51,668 bases of DNA. It comes from an uncultured Ruminococcus sp. Its GTDB lineage: Bacteria > Bacillota > Clostridia > Oscillospirales > Ruminococcaceae. The notes under the pieces were generated by a model, which was not told where the DNA came from, made no database searches, and worked only from the letters and a program-made list of their open reading frames with translations. How positions within the stretch are numbered: the first letter of the stretch is position 1; each line of letters starts with the position of its first letter. Below, one piece after another: positions 34,307 to 41,563 of this stretch. The stretch is from assembly GCA_947178575.1 (NCBI GenBank), contig CAMWYX010000013.1, positions 1-51,668 of the forward strand. The letters run 5' to 3'. The position numbers and the translations under genes are program-made.

Positions 34307-34366
34307 CAAAATTGTGGCAGGATACCCCGACCTCTCAGGTAGGGGAGGAATGCCACTTCCTCCTTT
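34307..34366 (-). promoter_or_regulatory. Distant Shine-Dalgarno with intervening hairpin ahead of alr
   Basis: Reading the minus strand: AAAGGAGG (34366-34359), two bases, then a 43-nt hairpin (34356-34314; GTGGCA/TGCCAC, CCCC/GGGG, ACCT/AGGT, loop GAG), seven bases and the ATG. The linear gap is 52 nt, too long for initiation; with the hairpin looped out it is 9 nt, which is ideal. Sequence near its 3' side (GGGGTATCCTGCC then AATTTT) recurs ahead of the amidohydrolase gene and at the left edge. Confidence 0.6.
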
Positions 34367-34372
34367 CTTTTG

Positions 34373-34401
34373 TTGACAGAATAAAAATAATATGTTATAC
34401 T
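34373..34401 (+). promoter_or_regulatory. Strong promoter upstream of the LCP-like gene
   Basis: TTGACA (34373-34378), a 17-bp spacer and TATACT (34396-34401). Its -10 overlaps a weaker minus-strand promoter for alr (TTTTAC 34422-34417, 17 bp, TATAAC 34399-34394), so the two directions may compete. Confidence 0.75.
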
Positions 34402-34794
34402 GTAATCGTATAGTGTGTAAAATCTTAAACGTAAAAACAAAATAATTTCTGAAAACGGCTGTTTTTACGGTGAATATTAAAAAATAGTTACAAGCTGAAA
34501 AATATCTTGATTTTTCCGGAAGTTTATGTTACAATTATTGGAGAAGCTGGTGATTTATTTCCGGTCTTGCCGAAAAAATCGAATTTACTGAAATTAATTG
34601 AACAACCGCCAATAATATTATATCACAACAAAAAAATTTTTCAAGAGTAAATGAAAAGAATTTTTCAGACAATAAGTTTAAAGTTTTTAATAAAATTCAG
34701 CAATTTCCGGAATTTTTATTTTTTCGCCCGTAATCATGTGAATAAACAGGTTGCTTTAAGAATATCTGAGCGTATATCGAAAGGGGTTTTTATT
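34402..34794 (+). promoter_or_regulatory. Long leader with second promoter ahead of the LCP-like gene
   Basis: This 390-bp stretch has no convincing gene. It contains a 9-bp inverted repeat CGTAAAAAC / GTTTTTACG (34430-34438 and 34461-34469, 22-nt loop) and a second promoter, TTGATT (34507-34512), 17 bp, TACAAT (34530-34535), whose spacer nearly copies that of the ACT-operon promoter. The untranslated region from the second promoter would be about 250 nt, unusually long; no known riboswitch was recognised in it. Confidence 0.5.
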
Positions 34795-35700
34795 ATGTCA
34801 AGAAAGAAAAAAAGAGCAGGAAGTATTGCCGTTCCGTATCTGGTGACAATTTTTATCGGAATACTGATTATCGGAGGAGGTACATTCATTCTTCTGAAAC
34901 ATCTCGGCATACTCGGCAACAGCAAAGAACTTGTCGAGCCGACTCCCCGTCAGGTGGATATTACATCATATGCCGATAACCACAGTATATTGATGATACT
35001 TGACGAACCGGATTTGAGATGCAAATCAACATTCATGCTTATCCGCTCGATACCGAAAGACAAAAAGATTGTATACGTCGGAATACCTACAAATACTATA
35101 TCCGTTATCAATGGTGTACAGCAGAGTATAGGTTCGGCTTATGAAAAAGGCGGTACGCCGTCGGCGATGGAATTTGCAGAAACAGTGTTCGGTATTGATA
35201 TTGACCGCTATATGGTTTTCAATTCCAAAGCTTTTATAAAAGCCGGAGATATAATCGGCGGTGTGACATATCCTATATCGCCTGATATAGCAGGGTTCAA
35301 CGGCGACGGCTCGGAACAGTATCTCAATTCCGAACAGATTGAAAAGCTTATCACATACGCTATGTACAGCGACGGCGAAGTCGAACGTGCATATGTTGTA
35401 AGCTCCGTGGCATCAGCTATGATAAATCAGGTGGACGGACTAAGAATAGCGGACAATCTTGATTCCAGCTTCAACACTATCATAAATATGATTGATACGG
35501 ATATAACAGCTGTTGATTACAAACAGCATAAGGTTGCAATTAAAAATATGTTTTCCAGAGGAAGCGGAATCGCATCATTTGTTATACTCGAAGGTGAAAG
35601 TGCATATGATGAATATATTCCCAATGCCGAATTTCTTGATAAGTTCAGAAGAACATATTACAACTATGATGAAGGCACTAAGGAAGAAAATAAAAAATAA
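34795..35700 (+). CDS. LytR-CpsA-Psr (LCP)-like membrane protein, degenerate
   Basis: The 301-residue protein has a basic start (M-S-R-K-K-K-R), one membrane segment (about 12-34) and an extracellular domain. V-F-G-I-D-I-D-R-Y-M-V-F-N, I-I-G-G-V-T-Y-P-I and L-N-S-E-Q-I-E-K-L correspond to conserved LCP landmarks. LCP enzymes attach glycopolymers to peptidoglycan, but the S-I-P-R-D segment with its key arginine reads V-G-I-P-T-N-T here, and the early acidic pair is missing. Catalysis is doubtful. The ATG at 34795 behind AAAGGGG is preferred; upstream in-frame ATG 34651 gives a long non-conserved extension. Confidence 0.7.
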   Translation: MSRKKKRAGSIAVPYLVTIFIGILIIGGGTFILLKHLGILGNSKELVEPTPRQVDITSYADNHSILMILDEPDLRCKSTFMLIRSIPKDKKIVYVGIPTNTISVINGVQQSIGSAYEKGGTPSAMEFAETVFGIDIDRYMVFNSKAFIKAGDIIGGVTYPISPDIAGFNGDGSEQYLNSEQIEKLITYAMYSDGEVERAYVVSSVASAMINQVDGLRIADNLDSSFNTIINMIDTDITAVDYKQHKVAIKNMFSRGSGIASFVILEGESAYDEYIPNAEFLDKFRRTYYNYDEGTKEENKK

Positions 35701-35713
35701 AGGAAAATAAATC

Positions 35714-36484
35714 ATGACTGTATATAATATATTTGATACTCATACACATTATGCCGACCATGCTTTTGATAATGACAGATATGAGATTCTTGAAAAACTT
35801 CCGGAAACAGGAGTAAATCTCGTTATGCTTGCCTCTACCTGCGTTGACGATATTTCCGGAAACGCTGTAATATCAGAGAAGTATGACTATATATATACAT
35901 CGGCAGGAATCCACCCTGAATTTGCCGGTTCAGCTCCTGATAATTATCTTGATGTTATCCGTGAAGCCGTGAAAAAATATCCGAAACTGAAAGCTATAGG
36001 CGAAATAGGTCTTGATTATCACTACGACGGATACGACCGTGAAAAACAAATAAAACTTTTCGAGGAACAGATTGTCTTTGCAAATGAAAATAATCTTCCT
36101 GTTATTATTCACAGCCGTGACGCTTCGGAAGATACTGTGAACATTCTCAAAAAATATAAGCCCCGTGGAGTGGTTCACTGTTTCAGCGGTTCGGCAGAGA
36201 CGGCACAGGAAATTGTCAAGCTCGGTATTTATATCGGATTTACCGGTGTTATTACGTTCAGCAATGCAAAAAAGGCTATTAAAGCTCTCGAAGCTGTTCC
36301 CCTTGACAGACTTGTTCTGGAAACAGATTGTCCCTATATGTCGCCTGTTCCGTTCAGGGGACAACGTTCTGACAGTTCCATGATAGCATATACCGCAGCG
36401 AAAGCCGCTGAAATAAAAGGTCTGGACGTTCAGGAACTTCTTGATATCACAAACGAAAACGGAAAGAAATTATATTCAATATAA
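35714..36484 (+). CDS. tatD: TatD family metal-dependent DNase
   Basis: The 256-residue TIM-barrel hydrolase begins F-D-T-H-T-H-Y-A-D (HxH) and has G-E-I-G-L-D-Y-H (about 96-103), I-H-S-R-D-A (about 133) and E-T-D-C-P-Y (about 205), the TatD signatures. Family members are 3'-5' DNases that also act on D-aminoacyl-tRNA and DNA damage. It follows the LCP-like gene by 13 bp and is near the radical SAM gene of the TatD-linked family. Confidence 0.95.
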   Translation: MTVYNIFDTHTHYADHAFDNDRYEILEKLPETGVNLVMLASTCVDDISGNAVISEKYDYIYTSAGIHPEFAGSAPDNYLDVIREAVKKYPKLKAIGEIGLDYHYDGYDREKQIKLFEEQIVFANENNLPVIIHSRDASEDTVNILKKYKPRGVVHCFSGSAETAQEIVKLGIYIGFTGVITFSNAKKAIKALEAVPLDRLVLETDCPYMSPVPFRGQRSDSSMIAYTAAKAAEIKGLDVQELLDITNENGKKLYSI

Positions 36485-36545
36485 ATATTTTTCACGTAAC
36501 TGTTCTGGGAAATTTTTCCTGGAACTGATTTGAGGATAAATAATT

Positions 36546-37301
36546 ATGTATTACTGCTATGGCATATCTGACAAGGGCATTATGCCCCATAATGAAGACG
36601 CACTGATGATGAGTGACTTTGTACTGACACACGGTTCGGGAGAATGCAGTATCAAACCGCCGTTTATTCTTGCTGTTGCAGACGGCGTTTCCGGCGAATG
36701 TGCCGGCGAACTTGCATCTGCTATGTGTCTCGGTATGGTAAAGGAAATCAACGATTTCCGCCGTGATTCCCTTGAGGACAGCATAATGACGATTCACGAA
36801 AAAATTGCGGAATTTGGCAGAAACGATTCCGGAAGCAGAAATATGCAGACAACATTGTGCGGTATTTCGGTAGATACAGACGGTGTGATAACGTCTTTCA
36901 ATGCAGGTGATTCACGGCTTTATCGTTTCCATGACGGCTTTCTCGAACAGATAACCCGTGACCAGTCGCTTGTTCAGCTTCTGTATGAGGAGGGAAAAAT
37001 AACTCCCGAAGAACGCAGAACTCATGCAAGACGTAATATTATCTTCCCTGTTATAGGAAATATAAATGATTCTCCGACAGTTGAAATCCGTGATGTTCCG
37101 GAAATTGCGGAGAACGGCGATATATTAATGCTGTGTACGGACGGTCTTTCCGATTATCTTTCCGACGAGGAAATAAAGGAAATTCTTGAACGTTCCGTAA
37201 GTCTGCACGAAAAGCTTGATATACTCATGGAAACCGCTCTGAAAAACGGAAGCAAAGATAATATATCAATAATTCTTGTATCACCCGAAAAGTGCGAATG
37301 A
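36546..37301 (+). CDS. PP2C-family serine/threonine protein phosphatase
   Basis: The 251-residue protein keeps all PP2C metal residues: D-K-G-I-M-P-H-N-E-D (N-terminal glutamate/aspartate), V-A-D-G-V-S-G, F-N-A-G-D-S-R-L-Y, T-D-G-L-S-D and K-D-N-I-S. It should therefore be active, soluble and Mn-dependent. PrpC-type phosphatases usually pair with a PASTA kinase (PrkC), but no kinase gene is adjacent, which is slightly unusual. Confidence 0.92.
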   Translation: MYYCYGISDKGIMPHNEDALMMSDFVLTHGSGECSIKPPFILAVADGVSGECAGELASAMCLGMVKEINDFRRDSLEDSIMTIHEKIAEFGRNDSGSRNMQTTLCGISVDTDGVITSFNAGDSRLYRFHDGFLEQITRDQSLVQLLYEEGKITPEERRTHARRNIIFPVIGNINDSPTVEIRDVPEIAENGDILMLCTDGLSDYLSDEEIKEILERSVSLHEKLDILMETALKNGSKDNISIILVSPEKCE

Positions 37302-37328
37302 GTTATTATTAAAAAATAATAGTGACAG

Positions 37329-37363
37329 AAAATCCCTCCGGAGCAGAATCCGGAGGGATTTCG
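37329..37363. terminator. Bidirectional terminator between PP2C gene and spoIVA
   Basis: The stem AAATCCCTCCGG / CCGGAGGGATTT (37330-37341 with 37350-37361, 8-nt loop) is followed by T residues; it lies just before the convergent spoIVA stop. Confidence 0.88.
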
Positions 37364-38839
37364 TTACAGAATAAAGCATATCAGTCCGCCACAGCCCTCA
37401 TTTATGATACGTTCGAGTGTTTCCTGAAGTTTCATACGGGCTTCGACAGGCATTTTGCACAGTTTGTTGTGAAGTCCCTCGTTTACGAGTTCATGAAGTG
37501 ACTTTCCGAATATATTGCTTTCCCATATTCTGGTGGGGTCGTCGTCGAATCCGTCAAGCAGATACATTATAAGTTCCTCGGACTGCTTTTCCGTGCCGAC
37601 AATAGGGGAAACAGCAGTATTTATATTTGCTTTCATCATGTGTATTGACGGAGCAGAGGCTTTCAGCTTTACTCCGTATTTTCCGCCCTGCTTGATGATT
37701 TTCGGTTCGTCGAGGGTAAGTTCGCTGAGTTCGGGCATAACGATTCCGTATCCGGTTGCTTCGACTTCGGCAAGTGCCGGAGCGATTCGGGCATATTTTT
37801 TCTTGATTTCGTTCATTTCCATAAGCAGAGGCATGAGGTCGCTTTCGCTTGACAATTCTATTCCCGTTGCCTCTCCGATTATCTTGTAAAACAGACTGCT
37901 GTCGAGTTCGGCAGTAATCGTGACTGCACCTTTTCCGAGGTCTATAGCCGTTGTCGAGGCGTTTATGATATGCGGACACTGAGCGATGGCCTCGGCAGCC
38001 GATTCCGCTTCACGTACAAGTTTAATATCCTTTGCGGATTCACGTATACAGTCAAGTATTTCCGATTTAAGCCAGTGACCTTTTTCAAGAGTATTTATCC
38101 ACTTTGCCATGCGGATATTTATTTCACGTACTGGAAAGCTGTACAGGATTTCACGCATTATTTCCCGAATATCGCTTTCATCAAGGCTTAAGCAGTTGAC
38201 AGGTATGACCTTTGCATCGTATTTATCGGACAGGTGCGATGCGAGATTTTTCGCTTCGGAAGCGGACGGATTTACTGTATTCATAACAACGACAAAAGGT
38301 TTTCCCAGTTCTTTAAGTTCGTTGATTACTCTTTCTTCGCAGTCCTCGTATTCTCCACGTGGAATATCCGATATAGTTCCGTCTGTTGTGACTACAAGTC
38401 CGATTGTTGAATGGTCGGTGATGACTTTCTGAGTTCCTATTTCAGCCGCCATATTGAACGGTATTTCCTCATCAAACCATGAAGTCATAACCATACGGGG
38501 CTGTTCGTTCTCAATATATCCGATAGAACTCGGAACTATATATCCTACGCAGTCTATCAGCCGGACGTTGAACGATGCACCGTCTCCGAGCGAAACTTCG
38601 ACAGCTTCTTCCGGAATGAATTTCGGTTCGGTAGTCATGATAGTTTTTCCGGCGGCGGACTGCGGAAGTTCATCGACAGCACGTTCACGCATAAATTCGC
38701 TCCTGATGTTCGGGATTACGAGAGTTTCCATAAAACGCTTTATAAATGTAGATTTTCCGGTGCGGACAGGACCTACAACGCCTATATAAATATCTCCGCC
38801 GGTACGTTCGGATATGCTTGAATAAATATCTTTAGCCAT
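37364..38839 (-). CDS. spoIVA: Stage IV sporulation protein A, spore coat ATPase
   Basis: SpoIVA polymerises by ATP hydrolysis on the forespore surface and forms the basement layer of the coat. The 491-residue protein matches full length (about 492), with Walker A G-P-V-R-T-G-K-S-T (about 23-31), the Walker B-like L-I-D-C-V-G and the conserved C-terminal end with G-C-G-G-L-I-C-F-I-L. It implies genuine endospore formation. The SipL-like gene upstream is 26 bp away. Mother-cell (sigma-E) control is expected, but no clear sigma-E promoter could be read. Confidence 0.97.
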   Translation of the reverse strand: MAKDIYSSISERTGGDIYIGVVGPVRTGKSTFIKRFMETLVIPNIRSEFMRERAVDELPQSAAGKTIMTTEPKFIPEEAVEVSLGDGASFNVRLIDCVGYIVPSSIGYIENEQPRMVMTSWFDEEIPFNMAAEIGTQKVITDHSTIGLVVTTDGTISDIPRGEYEDCEERVINELKELGKPFVVVMNTVNPSASEAKNLASHLSDKYDAKVIPVNCLSLDESDIREIMREILYSFPVREINIRMAKWINTLEKGHWLKSEILDCIRESAKDIKLVREAESAAEAIAQCPHIINASTTAIDLGKGAVTITAELDSSLFYKIIGEATGIELSSESDLMPLLMEMNEIKKKYARIAPALAEVEATGYGIVMPELSELTLDEPKIIKQGGKYGVKLKASAPSIHMMKANINTAVSPIVGTEKQSEELIMYLLDGFDDDPTRIWESNIFGKSLHELVNEGLHNKLCKMPVEARMKLQETLERIINEGCGGLICFIL

Positions 38840-38865
38840 AATTTTTCCTTTCAGTTACAGTAATA

Positions 38866-40407
38866 TCAGTCCACTATCGGTATGAGAAGCATTTTTCCCT
38901 TTTCTATATGTTCGGAGGTAAGCTCATTTTCTTCCATTATTGCGGAAACTTCGGTGCTGAAACGTTTTGCTGCGTCCCATATATCCTCGTTGTCCGTTCC
39001 GAAATAGAGTTTTACGGCATAATCGCCGTCACGTTTTTTTCTTTTGGAATCATCAATTGAAATATCAATAAGAGCCTTTGCTCCGGCAGAGGAATCAGCT
39101 GTTATTTTTACCGAAATATCGGCACGTGCATTAAGAACCCCCGTATCTGATATATTATAAGATACGGCAATATCGGTTATTTCGGCAGAGACCGCACATT
39201 CTGAAAGGTCGTCGCCGATTTCTATAGTCTGTTCAAACGCCTCGTCACGGTCGGGCATGGAAACAGCTCCGGAAGAATCTTCGGAAGCCATAGAATACGT
39301 CAGCATACCGGATATTATTACAGATGTTCCGTCGTTTCCGAGACGTGTATTTATATTTTTTGGAGTACACCACATTGCATATATCTTATGCGGAACGCTG
39401 TCACCCTCAGCGATTTTTGCACTGTGCCGGAAAACTTCCGCATATACGGCAGACGGCAGGTCTCCGTGAATATCCGCTGATTCCAGTTCACAGGGATAGA
39501 TTGTTGAATAGGCATCTGAGGCAACCATAACTTCCGCAGGCTTTACAGCAATACAGTTAAGGCGAAGTTCCGGTTCTGTACGCAGAATCCTGTTATCGCC
39601 GTTTTTATCTGATACCGGAGTAATCGTACAGCCGATAATATCAGCCGTGACTGAACAGTTGAACGTGTCGTCAAGTTCGTCCAAATCAACTATCTGACTG
39701 AAAGGAACGTTTATTTTAAGCGGTTCGATTCCGCCGGAGCAGGAATACAGAATATCAATTACTACCGTTCCTTTTGCGAGGAGCTTGCCCGATATTATTT
39801 TCTTTTCACAGTCTCCGACGGTGCAGTTATAGCGGATAACTCCCACAACGGGCGGTTGTGCCGGTGAAAGTTCTGTTTCGTCGCTGAGTTGTATGAGCTT
39901 GTCGGCGGTTATTTTCTTTGAAGCGTATTTCACGGGTATTTTTTTCAGCTGGATATTCATGCCGAATGCGTCGCTGATGACTTCCTGAGATTTTTCGCCG
40001 TTCACGGTAATTTTTACAGATACAGCACCACGCACATCGAGCCGTCTTTTATTCACAGCACGGAAATTAACATGGTCTGATTTAGGTATAAGCGATACCG
40101 CAGGCTGTTCGGGGCATCTCGGAAGTTCCAGCGATTTGGAAAACGTCTGACGCTGTGTTATGCATTGCAGTGCAGAGCCGGATTCTCCGCAATATATAAG
40201 GCATATATCGCATATAAGCTCGTAGCTGAGTTTATCTCCGGAAACAGACCAGCTTGTTACCGCAGGGTGAATTTCACAGCGGATAAGCCGAAAAATATCG
40301 GGATAGTAGTCGGGGAGTATGTAGTCGAGTTCAACGCCCTGTTCCTGAATACCGTTGTATATGAGTTCTGTAGCCGGAATAGTTTCCCTGTTGATTTTAA
40401 AATTCAT
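38866..40407 (-). CDS. sipL: SPOCS-domain (DUF3794) and LysM protein, SipL-like coat morphogenetic factor
   Basis: The 513-residue protein has DUF3794/SPOCS domains in its N-terminal and middle parts and a C-terminal LysM domain (about 463-511; D-I-W-D-A-A-K-R-F, I-E-K-G-K-M-L-L-I-P). The same arrangement and size describe Clostridioides difficile SipL, the functional counterpart of SpoVID that binds SpoIVA through LysM. Its position next to spoIVA supports the call strongly. Start follows AGGAGG. Confidence 0.88.
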   Translation of the reverse strand: MNFKINRETIPATELIYNGIQEQGVELDYILPDYYPDIFRLIRCEIHPAVTSWSVSGDKLSYELICDICLIYCGESGSALQCITQRQTFSKSLELPRCPEQPAVSLIPKSDHVNFRAVNKRRLDVRGAVSVKITVNGEKSQEVISDAFGMNIQLKKIPVKYASKKITADKLIQLSDETELSPAQPPVVGVIRYNCTVGDCEKKIISGKLLAKGTVVIDILYSCSGGIEPLKINVPFSQIVDLDELDDTFNCSVTADIIGCTITPVSDKNGDNRILRTEPELRLNCIAVKPAEVMVASDAYSTIYPCELESADIHGDLPSAVYAEVFRHSAKIAEGDSVPHKIYAMWCTPKNINTRLGNDGTSVIISGMLTYSMASEDSSGAVSMPDRDEAFEQTIEIGDDLSECAVSAEITDIAVSYNISDTGVLNARADISVKITADSSAGAKALIDISIDDSKRKKRDGDYAVKLYFGTDNEDIWDAAKRFSTEVSAIMEENELTSEHIEKGKMLLIPIVD

Positions 40408-40551
40408 TGTGAACCTCCTGAAATTCGTTTGATAAAGTATATTCAGAATTTTTCGAGTTTAGACATAAAAAATAAACTGTTGCGGTTTGTAGATTATGTA
40501 TATATTTTACTGTGAATAATTGTGAAAACCGACATATATATTCAGGTACAC

Positions 40552-40580
40552 TTGAAATTTTTTCTGTTTTGTGGTAAAAT
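40552..40580 (+). promoter_or_regulatory. Promoter of the alpha/beta hydrolase-tex operon
   Basis: TTGAAA (40552-40557), 17 bp and TAAAAT (40575-40580) preceded by TGG. It is divergent from the sipL-spoIVA operon. Confidence 0.75.
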
Positions 40581-40613
40581 GAATTGATATATTGTGAATG
40601 GAGGGATAAAGTA

Positions 40614-41552
40614 ATGCTTAACGCTTCTATAAAAGAAACAACGTTTGAATCCGAATTTGATACGCTTGATATATCTGTGCTGACAGCAGTTCCGACAGGT
40701 GAAATAAATGGTGTCGTCCAGATAGTTCACGGTATGAATGAGTATAAGGAACGTTATCTCGATTTTATGGAATACCTGACCGAACAGGGTTTCATAGCCG
40801 CAATACATGACAACAGAGGTCACGGAAAAAGTATATGCACAGATGATGACCTTGGATTCATGTTCCGGAACGGCGGAGAGGGATTTGTCAGCGATATTGC
40901 ACAGTTCAACCGCATACTTCATGAGACATATCCTGATGTTCCGCTTTTCATGATAGGGCATAGTATGGGGTCTCTTGGTGTGAGATGTTTTCTTAAAAAT
41001 CATGACAGCAATATAAACGGTCTGATTATAAGCGGTTCTCCGTCCTACAGTTCTTTTTCAGGAGTTTTCCGGACTATGGGAAATGCTGTTTCAAGACATC
41101 ACAAAAGCCGTTACAGAAATCCGAAAATCGGCGAGGCAATGGAAAAAGTGTTCAATAAGAATTTCGGAGATGTACCGCATTCGTGGCTGTCCAGCAGAAA
41201 GGAAATCGTTGAGGAATTTAATTCAAATCCAAAAAGCAGTTTTGTCTACACAATAAACGGCTATCAGGGATTGCTGTATCTGTTAAGAGAAACATACAGC
41301 AAAAAAAACTGGAATGTTACAAATCCCCATCTCCCGATACGGTTTATATCCGGAAAAGATGACCCTGTTATGCTTTCGGAAAAAAAGTTTTTCGAGGCTA
41401 TACATATGCTGGAATCTGTGGGATATGAGAGTATTTCACACAGACTTTTTGAAAATATGCGCCATGAGGTTCTCAACGAAAAAAATAATATAGCAGTTTA
41501 CAGGGATATTGCAAAAACGCTGTTTTCATGGATTGACAGACTTTCACGCTGA
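40614..41552 (+). CDS. Alpha/beta hydrolase, monoacylglycerol lipase-like
   Basis: The 312-residue soluble enzyme has H-G-M-N-E-Y (oxyanion region, about 37), the nucleophile elbow I-G-H-S-M-G-S (about 113-119), an acid residue in S-G-K-D-D-P-V and the histidine in M-R-H-E-V-L. This pattern fits the lysophospholipase/monoglyceride lipase (serine aminopeptidase S33) group. Start: ATG 40614 behind GGAGGG; the earlier in-frame ATG at 40584 lies at the transcription start. Tex follows 11 bp downstream. Confidence 0.88.
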   Translation: MLNASIKETTFESEFDTLDISVLTAVPTGEINGVVQIVHGMNEYKERYLDFMEYLTEQGFIAAIHDNRGHGKSICTDDDLGFMFRNGGEGFVSDIAQFNRILHETYPDVPLFMIGHSMGSLGVRCFLKNHDSNINGLIISGSPSYSSFSGVFRTMGNAVSRHHKSRYRNPKIGEAMEKVFNKNFGDVPHSWLSSRKEIVEEFNSNPKSSFVYTINGYQGLLYLLRETYSKKNWNVTNPHLPIRFISGKDDPVMLSEKKFFEAIHMLESVGYESISHRLFENMRHEVLNEKNNIAVYRDIAKTLFSWIDRLSR

Positions 41553-41563
41553 AGGAGAAAAAT

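Noticed and set aside
40408..40540. Sigma-E promoter for sipL-spoIVA
   Set aside because: A CATAATCT on the minus strand resembles the -10 box, but no -35 at 13-15 bp spacing fits, so no feature is reported.
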